A program made the position numbers and the translations under genes. A stretch of 64,000 nucleotides of DNA from JACCZX01 sp963710675 (GTDB taxonomy: Bacteria; Pseudomonadota; Gammaproteobacteria; Burkholderiales; Burkholderiaceae_F), in NCBI GenBank assembly GCA_963710675.1, contig CAVQBE010000022.1, forward strand, positions 95,100 to 159,099. The letters run 5' to 3'. Positions 8,471 to 18,661 of this stretch are shown here, in pieces. The notes below the pieces were generated by a model. It made no database searches, was not told the DNA's origin, and was given only the letters and a program-made list of their open reading frames with translations. Positions within the stretch are counted from its first letter, which is position 1, and every line of letters starts with the position of its first letter.

Positions 8471-9635
8471 GTGCGATCGCGTTCGAAATGGTTCACCGTT
8501 CACCGATGGCTTGGTATCGGTCTCGGCGTGTGGTTTGCGCTGGTGGGGTTGAGTGGCGCCGTCCTTGTGTTCGAGGATCCGATCGATGCATGGCTTAACC
8601 CCGGCTTGCTCACAAGCGCCTCGCACGGCACGCATCTGAGTGCGCAGGCGGTCGTCGAACGCGCCGAATCCGCGTACCCACTCGGGCTGGTCGAAAAAAT
8701 CCGGTTTCCCGTGGCCGAGGGTGAGGTGTATCGCCTGACGCTGCGCGTGAAGCCGCGCCGCGTCGGGGCCGAGCGGATCGAGGCGATGTTCGATCCGGTC
8801 AGCGGCGCTCAGCTAGGCGCGCGTTCGATGGAAGCGCTCAGTCTTTCTGCACCCGATCTGCTGCGCACGTTGTATGAGTTTCACCGCAACGTGCTGCTCG
8901 GCAACGCCGGATCGAACATCGTGGGCATCGCCGGACTGCTGTTGCTGACATCCGCGATTACCGGATTCGTGCTGGCTGCGCCGCGCACGCGCGCAGCGCT
9001 GCGACGCATCGTATGGATCAATCCGCGCACGTCGGTCACGCGGATCGCGTACGACTTTCATCGCTCCACCGGGATCATTTTCGCCGATCACTCTGCTGCT
9101 CGCGACGTTGACCGGCGCGACGCTGGTGTACGTCAACTACGTCCGCGATCTGGTCAGCGTGTTTTCGAAAGTTGCACCGTTTCCGACGGTGCCATGGCAA
9201 CCGCAGAATGCTAACGAGCCGATGCAGCTCGACCGCGTGATAACCGACGTCCGGCGCCGCTTCCCCGAACACACGCTGCTTGAAGTGCATGGCTCACCGC
9301 GGCAGATGGCCGGGCATCTCTACTACTTGAAGCGAGCGGGCGATGTGCATCGGCTTGGCGACACGATTGCGTGGATCAATCCGCTCAGCGGCGAAATGAT
9401 GATCGAGCGCAGTCCCCGCACGCGAACTGCCGGCGAAGGCTTCATGCACTGGCTGTTTCCTTTGCACAGCGGGACCGCGTTCGGCATCGCCGGCCAGATC
9501 GCGATGTGTGCCACTGGCATCGTGCCGATGCTGCTGGTGTTTACCGGCCTCTGGGTCTGGTTGCGCAAGCGGCGTGGCGAACGCATTGCGCGCGAGCGTC
9601 AAACCCTGCGCGAGCGTGCTGCGATTCGCGCCTAG
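8471..9635 (+). CDS. PepSY-associated transmembrane protein (frameshift near 9083)
   Basis: A GTG start at 8471 gives MRSRSKWFTVHRWLGIGLGV, leading into the first membrane helix of the PepSY_TM (PiuB-like) family. A large periplasmic PepSY domain and a second helix (GLLLLTSAITGFVLAAP) follow. The frame breaks near 9083, after GIIF, and continues as PITLLLATLTGATLVYVNYV in the next frame, consistent with one extra base. The last helix (GTAFGIAGQIAMCATGIVPM) ends in a basic tail. Such proteins are often linked to siderophore uptake or to reductases, but no TonB-dependent receptor is nearby. Confidence 0.8.
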
Positions 9636-9661
9636 TCCTTGATTTCAGTTGAATCGGACAC

Positions 9662-10993
9662 TCATGCGGCGTCCGGCACCGGGTCCACCGGCATCGCTTC
9701 GACGCTCGGCAGTACTCGCGTATTGCGAATCACTGGCTGGCGCCATGCGAGCGCCGCGAGAGCTAGTGCAGCGCCGCCCGCAAACACCAGCGCCGCGCGC
9801 AATCCGACGTGCTCTCCCAGCCAACCACCAAGCAATGCACCCGGTCCCGCGGGCAGCAATATCAACCAGCGCATTGTGCTGGTCATGCGTCCCAGCATCG
9901 GCGCAGGCGTGACCGCCTGTCGCATTGCGAGGAACGTGATGAAGATCAGCACGGCGCCTACGCCGAACATCATCAACATCGCTGAAAACATCGCGATCCC
10001 TAACGCAGAGGCCGGTGCGATTGCGCCGAGCAACCAACCGGCACCGCAAATCGCCACGCCAAGCACCAGTGTTGGGCCCGGGCCGAAGCGGCGCGAAATG
10101 CGACTGCCGACGATGCTGGCCATAATCGTGCCGACGCCGAGTCCAACAAAGGACAGTCCGACCGCGCCTTCGGACAATCCGAGCGTGCGAGTCGCGAACA
10201 GGATCTGCACCACCAGCGCCGCGTGATGGCACATCTGCCAGACGCCGACGACGCACGCCATAGTGACCAACAACCGATGTTGCATGACGAAGACGAGTCC
10301 GGCGCGCATCGCGGGCCAGAACCGCGCTGCCGCTAGCTGTGCGCCTTCCTGCACTTGAATCCCACGCAAGATCGCAGCGGAAACAGCCAGCAACACCGCG
10401 TCGGCCAGCAAAGCCATCGGCGCACCGACCAGTTTGATCAGTACACCGGCCGCGCCCGGACCGGCGACCTCGGCCGATGAGTGTGCCAACGCATTCTTCG
10501 CGTGTGCCTCCACCAAGCGCTCGCGTGCAACGACTTGCGTCAGAACAATCTGCGCCGCGCTACCGGCTATTGTCGCCACGGTGCCAATGGCGAAGCCGAC
10601 GATGTAGAGCCACATCATCGACAACCAGCCTAGCCACCACGCCAGCGGAACGCTGGCAACTATCAACGACAACAACGATTCCCCGATCACATATACCGGC
10701 AGCTTTCGCACGCGGTCGAGCCACACGCCCGAGGGCAGCGAAAACAGCACAAATGGCGCGACTTCCATCGCGGTCAGCAGGCCCATCTGCGTCGGCGTGG
10801 CGTGCAGCAACACGGCCGCGGTCAGCGGCAACGCGAGCATCGTCACCTGACCACCGAACGAGCTGATCAGGATCGATGACCACAGGCGGCGATATGTGGC
10901 ATCGCGCAGAAGATCGTCGGGCGCGAGTCGGAGCTGCGAAGCCGCGCGCGCAACGTAGCGTCGCCATACAGGCGCCGCGAAGTTGGAACTCAT
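9662..10993 (-). CDS. MFS transporter, EntS-like
   Basis: The 443-residue protein has about twelve hydrophobic helices starting with RLWSSILISSFGGQVTMLAL. The loop between helices 2 and 3 has LPSGVWLDRVRKLPVYVIGE, matching the conserved GxxxDRxxR loop of the superfamily. The pattern is that of the MFS_3/EntS-like drug and siderophore exporter group, which acts in the inner membrane by proton-driven export. Substrate cannot be deduced. It converges on the PepSY gene with a 26-nt gap. The frame is intact. Confidence 0.87.
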   Translation of the reverse strand: MSSNFAAPVWRRYVARAASQLRLAPDDLLRDATYRRLWSSILISSFGGQVTMLALPLTAAVLLHATPTQMGLLTAMEVAPFVLFSLPSGVWLDRVRKLPVYVIGESLLSLIVASVPLAWWLGWLSMMWLYIVGFAIGTVATIAGSAAQIVLTQVVARERLVEAHAKNALAHSSAEVAGPGAAGVLIKLVGAPMALLADAVLLAVSAAILRGIQVQEGAQLAAARFWPAMRAGLVFVMQHRLLVTMACVVGVWQMCHHAALVVQILFATRTLGLSEGAVGLSFVGLGVGTIMASIVGSRISRRFGPGPTLVLGVAICGAGWLLGAIAPASALGIAMFSAMLMMFGVGAVLIFITFLAMRQAVTPAPMLGRMTSTMRWLILLPAGPGALLGGWLGEHVGLRAALVFAGGAALALAALAWRQPVIRNTRVLPSVEAMPVDPVPDAA

Positions 10994-11104
10994 TGCAAAT
11001 TAGTGTTGCGTTTGATCGGTCGAAGCTTAACGAGTCTGCGACATCCCGACAGAACTCGCCTAACCTTCGCCGCGCTGTGTCAACATCGAAAGGTCGGGGA
11101 CACC

Positions 11105-11720
11105 TTGTCGATCTACCAACTCAAACCGCGATTCCAGGCTGTTCTACGGCCCGCGGTCAGCACGACTGCATGCCGCGGGTATCACTGCAAACCAGGTAAC
11201 CATCTTCGCATGCCTGCTTTCAATGGCGATCGGCCTATGGCTGTATTTCGCTCGACCCGCCGCGATCGCTTTTGCGCTGATTCCCATCTGGATGCTGCTG
11301 CGAATGGCGCTGAATGCTGTCGATGGCATGTTGGCGCGCGAGTTCAATCAGAAGTCAACGCTCGGTGCGTTCCTGAACGAACTGACGGATGTGATTTCTG
11401 ACGCGGCGCTGTACCTGCCCTTCGCCATCGTCGCGCCGTTTGAGCCGTTCTGGGTTGCCGTCGTCATCACGCTCGCGGGACTGACTGAATTCGCCGGCGC
11501 GCTCGGACCCACCGTAGGCGCCTCGCGACGGTACGACGGCCCGCTTGGCAAGAGCGACCGCGCCTTCGTGTTTGGACTTCTTGGGCTGTGGATCGCACTC
11601 GCGCTGCCGCTGCCGGATTGGACGAAGTGGCTGATGCCGCTGCTGGCGGTATTGCTTATTTGGACGCTGGCCAATCGCGTGTTCGGCGCACTCCGGGAAG
11701 TTGAAACTGCACCGCGTTGA
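11105..11720 (+). CDS. CDP-alcohol phosphatidyltransferase family protein (frameshift near 11160)
   Basis: This is an integral membrane enzyme that swaps CMP of a CDP-alcohol for another alcohol in phospholipid synthesis. The N-terminal part LSIYQLKPRFQAVLRPAVS starts at a TTG (11105) preceded by GGGGAC. The frame then breaks near 11160 and continues as RLHAAGITANQVTIFACLLS, consistent with one extra base. The signature appears as NAVDGMLAREFNQKSTLGAF and ELTDVISD, fitting D-G-x2-A-R-x8-G-x3-D-x3-D with one substitution-tolerant spacing. It is the first gene of a three-gene unit with an acyltransferase and CdsA. Confidence 0.8.
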
Positions 11721-11732
11721 CAATCGAAAAGA

Positions 11733-12375
11733 ATGCTGACGCGTCTTGCTTCTGCGTTGATCATCACTCTGGCGCGCACGCTGACCGGAGTACGCGCGAT
11801 CTGGCTCGTCGGCGCACCGCAGTCCACTCCAACCGTGTATTTCGCCAACCACCGGAGTCATGGCGACTTCGTGCTGCTATGGACTTCGCTGCCGCCCGAC
11901 CTGCGCTCGCTGACTCGCCCGGTCGCCGCGGCCGACTATTGGCTCGCATCACCGACGCGCCGGTTCATCGGCTGCGACGTGTTTCGCGCTGTACTGATCG
12001 ACCGGACTGGCGCAGGCGATCGCGGCGATCCGATCACTCAGATGGCCACTGCGCTCGACGCGGGTGACTCACTGATCCTGTTTCCCGAAGGAACCCGCAA
12101 CGAATCAGACGAAGCACTGCTGCCATTCAAGAGTGGACTGTTTCATCTTGCAAGACGGTGCCCGAACGCGCGGCTGCGTTCCGGTGTGGATCAACAACGT
12201 TCATCGCGTGCTGCCAAAGGGTGCGATCGTGCCGCTGCCGCTCGCGTGCTCAGTGACGTTCGGCGCCCCGGTTCAGGCGCCCAATGCAGATGGCACTGAC
12301 GCCAAGCAGACCTTTTTATCCGAAGCGCGCGCTGCGCTGCTGGCATTGCGTCCCGAATACGACCGCGAAACCTGA
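11733..12375 (+). CDS. 1-acylglycerol-3-phosphate acyltransferase-like (frameshift near 12165)
   Basis: The protein is a PlsC-type membrane acyltransferase of about 213 residues. Its catalytic motif is NHRSHGDFVLLW near residue 35 (the NHxxxxD class, with H and D in place), and the acceptor-binding motif is LFPEGTRNES near 112. The frame breaks near 12165 and continues as VPVWINNVHRVLPKG, consistent with one extra base. It would make phosphatidic acid or acylate a related lipid, feeding CdsA encoded directly downstream. Its stop codon abuts the ATG of cdsA. Confidence 0.82.
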
Positions 12376-13336
12376 ATGATGCAGCCCTCGTCACTTCACA
12401 TCAGCGACACGATGTTGCTGTTCGCCGGCATCGGTGGCGTACTGGTCGTCGCATCGAGCAGTCGCCGCGTTGCTTAAATGGCGTGTCGCCGATGGACAAC
12501 CCCACTCGGTCATCGACAACCTGGTCAGCCGCATCAATGCCTGGTGGGTGATGGTGATCGCGATTGGACTCGCGTTCATTTTCGGCAAGCGCGGCGTGCA
12601 TGTGCTGTTCTTCCTGATTTCGTTCTATGCGTTGCGCGAATTCCTGAGCCTTGCGTACACGCGGCGGTCCGACCACAACGCGATGGCGGCCGCGTTCTTC
12701 ATTGCGCTGCCGGTGCAGTACTTCCTGATATGGATCGACTGGTACGGGATGTACTCGATCTTCATCCCGGTTTATGCGTTTCTGATACTGCCGATCCTGT
12801 CGGCGCTCGCCGCCGACACCAAACGGTTCCTCGAGCGGACAGCGAAGGTGCAATGGGGCTTGATGATCTGTGTCTACTGCATCAGCCACGTGCCCGCTCT
12901 GCTGACGCTGAACATTCCGGGCTACGAGGGACGCCATCTGCTGCTGATCGCGTTTCTGGTTTTGGTTGTGCAGGGAAGTGACGTCCTGCAGTACATCTGG
13001 GGCAAGCTGATGGGCAAGCGCAAGGTCGCACCCGAACTGTCGCCGTCAAAAACGTGGGAAGGGCTGATCGGTGGCGTGCTAAGCGCCACTGCGCTCGGTG
13101 CCGCGCTTTACTGGATCACGCCGTTCGCGCCGTGGCAAGCGGCACTGATCGCGTTCACGATCTGCGTGATGGGCTTTTTCGGAGGCCTCGTGATGTCGGC
13201 GATCAAACGCGATCGCGGTGTCAAGGACTGGGGCACGATGATCGAAGGCCACGGCGGAATGCTCGACCGGCTCGATTCAGTGATTTTTGCAGCGCCGGTC
13301 TTCTTTCACGTGATCAGATACTGGTGGGTGCCTTAG
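12376..13336 (+). CDS. cdsA: Phosphatidate cytidylyltransferase (frameshift near 12465)
   Basis: This polytopic membrane enzyme makes CDP-diacylglycerol from phosphatidate and CTP. The first membrane helix is encoded from ATG 12376 (TMLLFAGIGGVLVVAS). The frame breaks near 12465 and continues as AVAALLKWRVADGQ, one extra base. The C-terminal signature is visible as SPSKTWEGLIGGV and KRDRGVKDWGTMIEGHGG followed by MLDRLDSVIFAAP, matching the CdsA family signature around S-x-K-x-x-x-D-x8-G-x-x-D-R-x-D. It completes an operon of phospholipid genes. Its TAG stop overlaps the stop of the convergent DsbA-family gene. Confidence 0.88.
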
Positions 13337-14014
13337 GCAGCACCGCTCTCAAGCTCCGGCATCGAAGCCTGTTCCATCGCCGCTAGCAACACCTCAGGTG
13401 GCTGCGCGCCAGAGACCGCCAGTCGCTCGTTGAACACAAAAAACGGAACACCGGTAACACCCAGTGCACGTGCATGTTGCTCTTCCGCGTGAATTGCCGC
13501 TCGGCCAGCGTCGGAAGCAAGCCAAGCGCGCGCAGCGGCTGCATCGAATCCTGCGTTCCCTGCGAGGCGCGCGAGCGTGTCGATGTCGCCAATGTCCGCT
13601 CCCTCAACGAAATAGGCGCGGAACAACTCTTCGACCAGTGCGTCTGACTCGGTCCAGGCTGACGTCCTGTGCCCAGGCGATCAGTCGGTGTGCATTGACC
13701 GTATTTGGTTGGCGCACGATGCGGTCGAAGTCAAATGCGATCCCAACTTCTTCGCCTGCCGCCTTGATGCGTGCGTAGATCTGCTTCGCGCGCGCGGGTC
13801 CACCGAACTTTTGTTCGAGATAGCTGCGGCGATCGACGCCGCTGGGTGGAATATCCGGATTGAGCTGGAATGCGAGCCAGCGCACGCGAATCGGCGCCGC
13901 ATCACTGCTGGGGCGTCGCTCCAGTGCAGCCTCTAGCCGACGCTTGCCGACATAACACCACGGACATACGACATCGGAAATGATGTCAATCGTCAGGGGC
14001 GGCGTCTTTAACAT
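13333..14014 (-). CDS. DsbA-family oxidoreductase, FrnE-like (frameshift near 13645)
   Basis: A thioredoxin-fold protein of about 227 residues with the active site SDVVCPWCYVGKRRLEAAL at residues 13-31, giving a CPWC redox pair. FrnE-type features follow: LNPDIPPSGVDRRSYLEQKF, NTVNAHRLIAWAQ and GVPFFVFNERLAVSGAQPPE with the conserved cis-Pro. The frame breaks near 13645, with the C-terminal part resuming as ESDALVEELFRAYFVEGADI; one extra base explains it. No signal peptide is present, so it probably acts in the cytoplasm, as FrnE proteins do. Confidence 0.85.
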
Positions 14015-14064
14015 ACAGGTTGGGAGCCCATTTTCGCATGCTCCGACAGTGAGACAGGATCACC

Positions 14065-15018
14065 ATGGAGTTCAAGGAGTATTACAAGGCGCTTGGGGTT
14101 GAACCGACCGCGAATGCCGATGAGATCAAGACGGCATATCGCAAGCTCGCGCGCAAATATCACCCGGACGTCAGCAAAGAATCCAATGCTTCCGCGCGCA
14201 TGGCGGAGGTCAACGAAGCTTATGCGGTGCTTTCGGATCCGGAAAAGCGTGCGGCCTTCGACAAGCTCGCACAACGCCGCGCGGCGGGCCAGGACTTTCA
14301 GCCACCGCCGGGTTGGGACGCCGGATTCGATTTCTCGCATGCAGGCTCACCGGCTGGTGACGATGGCGAGTTCAGCGATTTCTTCAACGCGATATTTGGT
14401 CGCGCCGCGCGAGCGCGTCAGGGAGGCGGAGCGCGTGCGCAGATGCGCGGTGGCGATCAACACGCGAAGATCTCGATCAGTCTGGCCGACGCGTATCACG
14501 GTGCGACACGCTCGCTCGCGTTGCGCGAGGCCCGTCTCGATGAATCAGGCAATGTTGTCAACGCCGAGCGCGTACTCGATGTGCGGATACCCAAAGGCGT
14601 CAAAGCAGGTCAAAGCATTCGCCTGCGCGGTCAGGGCAGCCCGGGCTTCAATGGCGGATCAGCGGGCGATCTATATCTCGAAATCGAGTTTGAGCCTGAC
14701 GCACGCTATCGCGTCGAAGGTCGAGATGTGACGCAGACGGTGCCCATTTCGCCGTGGGAGGCGGCACTGGGCGCAACGGTCGAAGTGCCCACACCGGGCG
14801 GCCACGTCGAAGTCAAAGTGCCGGCAGGTTCCAACAACGGGCGCAAGTTGCGACTCAAAGGGCGTGGAATTCCAGGCGATCCGCCCGGCGATTTGTATCT
14901 AGAGCTCGAACTGGCGTCGCCTTCCGCAAGCACTGAAAAGGAGCGCGAAGTCTTCCGGACGATGGCGCGCGAGTTCTCTTCATTTAATCCGCGCGAGCAA
15001 ATGGGAGGTCAACGATGA
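14065..15018 (+). CDS. cbpA: Curved DNA-binding protein CbpA, DnaJ-family co-chaperone
   Basis: The 317-residue protein has an N-terminal J domain (residues 4-70) with the HPD motif in KYHPDVSKE, which stimulates DnaK. A short linker follows (about 71-130), with no zinc-finger region, and then two C-terminal substrate-binding beta domains with VLDVRIPKGVKAGQSIRLRG near 172 and GGHVEVKVPAGSNNGRKLRL near 250. The missing zinc centre separates CbpA from DnaJ. Its stop overlaps the start of the CbpM-like modulator by 4 nt (ATGA), the usual cbpA-cbpM arrangement. Confidence 0.92.
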   Translation: MEFKEYYKALGVEPTANADEIKTAYRKLARKYHPDVSKESNASARMAEVNEAYAVLSDPEKRAAFDKLAQRRAAGQDFQPPPGWDAGFDFSHAGSPAGDDGEFSDFFNAIFGRAARARQGGGARAQMRGGDQHAKISISLADAYHGATRSLALREARLDESGNVVNAERVLDVRIPKGVKAGQSIRLRGQGSPGFNGGSAGDLYLEIEFEPDARYRVEGRDVTQTVPISPWEAALGATVEVPTPGGHVEVKVPAGSNNGRKLRLKGRGIPGDPPGDLYLELELASPSASTEKEREVFRTMAREFSSFNPREQMGGQR

Positions 15019-15326
15019 ACAAACATGCAGTAGACGCTGTGTTGATCGACGAAGAAACGCTCGACCTTCATGAACTTGCATCTGCATGTGCGGTGCCGCC
15101 GACCTGGGTGGTGGAACGTGTTGAAGCGGGCTTGCTGACCTGCAATTCATCCGGCGGCGAGATGCGATTTGCCAGCGCGCACCTGGTGCGCGCGCGTCGC
15201 ATGGTGACGACCGAACGCCGTTTCGACGCCAACCAGGAGGTCGCCGCACTCGTCGCAGATCTGATCGAGGAAGTCGAGCAATTGCGACGGCAGGTGCATG
15301 CGGCGGCCAAACGCTCACGCGTCTAA
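15015..15326 (+). CDS. cbpM: CbpM-like chaperone modulator, MerR-type fold
   Basis: The 103-residue protein has a MerR-like helix-turn-helix pattern (DLHELASACAVPPTWVVERV, residues 19-38), a small wing (GEMRFASAHLVRARRMVTTE) and a C-terminal helix (LVADLIEEVEQLRRQVHAAA). This matches CbpM, which binds the J domain of CbpA and restrains its co-chaperone and DNA-binding activities. Its start overlaps cbpA in ATGA, so the two are translationally coupled. Confidence 0.85.
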   Translation: MNKHAVDAVLIDEETLDLHELASACAVPPTWVVERVEAGLLTCNSSGGEMRFASAHLVRARRMVTTERRFDANQEVAALVADLIEEVEQLRRQVHAAAKRSRV

Positions 15327-15347
15327 CATTTGCTGTTCTGGTATGCG

Positions 15348-16280
15348 ATGAAACCTGGAACCCCATCCGCGATCGTTCGTGAAGTTGGCCTGCGCGACGG
15401 CCTGCAGAGCATTTCACGCGTGTTGCCCACGGCACAGAAGATCGAATGGATTCGCGATGCATACGCGGCGGGACAGCGCGAGATTGAAGTCGGATCGTTT
15501 GTTCCTGCGCGGCTGCTACCGCAATTGGCCGATACGGATCAGCTGGTTGACTTCGCGAAGACGTTGGTGGGGCTTTGCGTTTCGGTGCTCGTTCCGAACT
15601 TGAAAGGCGCAGAGCGCGCGATCGACTCCGGTGCAGACGCGATGCTGGTGCCGCTGTCGGCGAGTCACGCACACAGTCTGGCGAATCTGCGTAAAACGCC
15701 CGATGACGTCATCGCCGAGATTGCTCGCATTCGTGACCTGCGCGATGCGAAGGGATCGAAGTGTCTGATCGAAGTCGGCATCAGCACCGCGTTCGGCTGC
15801 ACTTTGCAGGGCAAGGTCGAATCGGCCGAAGTGTTGCGTTTGTTGCGCGCGGTGCTCGATGTTGGCGTTGATCGCGTCGGACTGGCCGATACGGTCGGCT
15901 ATGCCGATCCGTCGATGGTGCGGCAATTGTTCGAGCAGGCGCTGCCGATAGCAGGCGATCGCCTGAACTGCGGTCACTTCCACGACACACGCGGACTCGG
16001 CATGGCTAACGTGTTCGCCGCTTGGGAAGCCGGCATCACCCGCTTCGACGCGTGTCTCGCGGGTATTGGCGGGTGTCCGCACGCTCCCGGTGCAAGCGGC
16101 AACGTGTCGACTGAAGATGTTGTTTACATGTTCGCCAGCATGGGCGTGTCGACCGGACAGGACTTCGATCGGCTGATCGCGTTGCGCGCGAAGGTTGCTC
16201 GATGGCTCGAGGGTGAAACGCTGCACGGCTCGTTATGGCGCGCCGGACTCCCCAAGACGATGCTCACTGCGACCGCATGA
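15348..16280 (+). CDS. Hydroxymethylglutaryl-CoA lyase family protein
   Basis: The product (about 310 residues from ATG 15348) is a DRE-TIM metallolyase. The first barrel strand carries IVREVGLRDGLQSI, giving the catalytic Arg and metal-binding Asp. CGHFHDTRGLGMAN supplies the two metal-binding histidines, and GGCPHAPGASGNVSTEDVVY is the HMG-CoA lyase signature with the catalytic Cys loop. It splits HMG-CoA or a related hydroxyacyl-CoA such as citramalyl-CoA. Coupling to a CaiB-type CoA transferase by an ATGA overlap suggests that transferase makes its substrate. Confidence 0.88.
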   Translation: MKPGTPSAIVREVGLRDGLQSISRVLPTAQKIEWIRDAYAAGQREIEVGSFVPARLLPQLADTDQLVDFAKTLVGLCVSVLVPNLKGAERAIDSGADAMLVPLSASHAHSLANLRKTPDDVIAEIARIRDLRDAKGSKCLIEVGISTAFGCTLQGKVESAEVLRLLRAVLDVGVDRVGLADTVGYADPSMVRQLFEQALPIAGDRLNCGHFHDTRGLGMANVFAAWEAGITRFDACLAGIGGCPHAPGASGNVSTEDVVYMFASMGVSTGQDFDRLIALRAKVARWLEGETLHGSLWRAGLPKTMLTATA

Positions 16281-17489
16281 GTGGCGATCAAGTCCCACAG
16301 CCGGTTCCGCAGCCACTAAACGGCCTGCGGGTCGTCGAGTTCACGCACATGGTGATGGGCCCTACGTGCGGAATGGTGCTCGCCGACATGGGAGCCGAAG
16401 TGATCAAGGTCGAACCGATCGATGGCGACCGCACGCGCTTCCTGCTGGGCGCTGGCGCCGGCTTCTTTCCGATGTTCAACCGCAACAAGAAAAGCATCGC
16501 GATCGACCTGCGAAATGCCGTCGGAGCGCAGACGGCGCGTGAGCTGGCTGCCAGTGCCGACGTCGTGCTCGAGAATTTCAAGCCGAACACGATGCACAAG
16601 TATGGGCTCGACTATGCGGCGCTGTCGAAGTCGAATCCGCGCTTGATCTACGTCGGACACAAAGGATTTCTGCCCGGACCGTACGAACACCGCACAGCGC
16701 TCGATGAAGTCGTGCAGATGATGGGTGGCCTTGCGTACATGACCGGTCGTCCCGGAGATCCATTGCGCGCGGGAACGAGTGTCAACGACATCATGGGCGG
16801 AATGTTCGGCGCGATTGGCACGCTCGGTGCGTTGATTCAACGCGGCATCACCGGCAAGGGCATGGAGGTGCAGTCGGCACTGTTCGAGAACAATGTGTTC
16901 CTGATGGGTCAGCACATGCTGCAGTACGCGGTCACCGGCAAGCATCCGGCGCCGATGCCGGCGCGCGTCAGTCCATGGGCGATCTACGATGTGTTCACGG
17001 TAAAAAACGGCGAGCAGATTTTTCTTGCTGCGGTCAGTGATGCGCAATGGATAACGTTCTGCGATGCGCTGGGTTACACGGACTTAAAGGCCGACCCGGC
17101 GCTGCTGACCAACAATCAACGCGTGCATCAGCGGCCGACACTGCTGAAGACGATCAACGATAGGCTTGCGCTGCACACTGCAGATGAGCTTGCCACCTTG
17201 TTCGAGAAAGTCGGACTGCCGTTCGCACCGATTCGCAAGCCTGAAGACTTATATGACGATCCGCATCTGAATGCGACCGGCGGATTAGCTGACATCTCGT
17301 TGCCAGACGGCGATCGCGCCGGCGAAACAGTCAAAACAACGCTGTTTCCGATCACGCTGCAGGGCCAGCGCCTGGGCGTGCGCATGAGTCCACCGAAGTT
17401 GGGCGAACACACGCGCGAGCTGCTAGAACGGCATCGGCTACTCAAAGGAAAAGATCGACGCGCTGCTGGCACAGGCAGCGGTCGCGTAG
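16277..17489 (+). CDS. CaiB/BaiF (family III) CoA transferase (frameshift near 17430)
   Basis: A two-domain interlaced CoA transferase of about 404 residues. It opens with LNGLRVVEFTHMVMGPTCGM and ADMGAEVIKVEPIDGDRTRF, the CoA-binding Rossmann half, and carries the probable catalytic aspartate in RAGTSVNDIMGGMFG near residue 172. The start is ATG 16277, overlapping the lyase stop (ATGA). The last codons shift frame near 17430; in the restored frame the protein ends naturally as GYSKEKIDALLAQAAVA at TAG 17487-17489. It probably activates a dicarboxylate or hydroxyacid for the lyase. Confidence 0.87.
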
Positions 17490-17509
17490 TGAAACAAGGA
17501 GACTGAAAA

Positions 17510-18501
17510 ATGAAAATCAAGCAGACGACACGTTCAAAGCGCCGGACCCTGATCGGCATGACCGGGCTCGCACTAGGCGCATCGACGATCTGGTCGAGCA
17601 TTGCGCAGGGCCAGACCAAGGTGGTGCGCTTCATTCTGCCGGTGGCCACCGCCTCCGGTGTCGACACGATCACGCGCGCTGCGTCGCAGGCGCTATCGAC
17701 CGCGCTGGGCGCCTCGGTTGTCGTTGAAAACCAGCCCGGCGCCGGCGGCATCGTCGGTACGCCGCGATGATCAAGTCGCCGCCGGATGGAAGCACGCTGA
17801 GCATCGTTTCGAACAATCACGTGATCTATCCGAGCGTCTACAAGTCGGTGCCGTTTGATCCGATCAACGACATCACACCGATCGCAGTGATCGGATCCAC
17901 GCCGATCGTGTTCGTCGTCAATCCGAAAGTGCCCGCGAAAGATGCGAAGGAGCTGGTCGCGCTACTGAAGGCGAAGCCCGGCGGATACAACTACGGATCA
18001 TCTGGTAACGGAACGATCCTGCATCTGGCGGCCGAAATGTTCATGGATGAAGCAGGGGTCAAGGCCACGCACGTTCCCTACAAGGGTGTCGGGCCAATGC
18101 TGACCGACCTGATCGGCGGGCAGGTCGAGATGGGCACGCTGTCGCTGCCATCGATCCAGCAGCATCTGAAAAGCGGCGCGTTGCGCGCGATCGGCACCGG
18201 CACTGCGACACGGCTCGCAGCGGCGCCTGACATTCCGACAATGACTGAACAGGGCATGCCGGGCTATCTGGTCGAGGGCTGGTTCGCAGTAATCGGGCCG
18301 GCCAAGATGTCCGCGGCCGACGTGAAGCGAATCAACGCTGCCTTCGTCTCAGCGTTTGCGACACCCGAGGTGCGCGAGACGATGGCCAAGCAGGGCAACA
18401 CGATCAACGTCAGCACGCCGGAATTTGCCGCCAAATTTTTCCGCGATGAAATGGGCAAGTACGCGAAGCTGGTCAAGAAGGCTGGGGTGGAGCTGCAGTA
18501 A
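17510..18501 (+). CDS. Bug/TctC-family receptor (frameshift near 17762)
   Basis: The protein starts at ATG 17510 behind a strong AAGGAG site. It has a basic leader with a hydrophobic core ending near SIAQGQ, then the TctC fold with VVVENQPGAGG and, in the next frame, AAMIKSPPDGSTLSIVSNNH. The break at 17762 reads as one missing base. Later landmarks are THVPYKGVGPMLTDLIGGQ and PTMTEQGMPGYLVEGW. It is placed directly after the lyase and CoA transferase, as often seen in Burkholderiales, so its ligand may be the carboxylate that these enzymes process. Confidence 0.87.
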
Positions 18502-18586
18502 GCAATTTTCGCGAGAGGCGCGCACGAGCCGCGGACGCTTTCTTTGCAATTTGCCGTACTGCAGTATTCCGAAACCAAGGGGCAAA

Positions 18587-18603
18587 CCCGCGCTACGCGC
18601 GGG
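18587..18603. repeat. Perfect GC-rich hairpin in the Bug-TAXI intergenic region
   Basis: A 7-bp perfect inverted repeat (CCCGCGC, loop TAC, GCGCGGG) lies in the 160-nt gap between the Bug receptor and the TAXI receptor. No T-run follows on either strand, so a classical rho-independent terminator is not supported. It could be a processing or mRNA-stability element. Confidence 0.4.
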
Positions 18604-18661
18604 CGCGGTGCCCGCATACAATCCTGCGACTCATATCAGAAGTTCACATGAAGGAGACAAC

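Noticed and set aside
9645..10256. Open frames of about 200 residues on either strand over the MFS gene
   Set aside because: They overlap a complete MFS transporter and have extreme Arg or Ser/Pro composition.
18587..18603. Hairpin as a rho-independent terminator of the Bug gene
   Set aside because: There is no T-run on either side; it is kept only as an inverted repeat.
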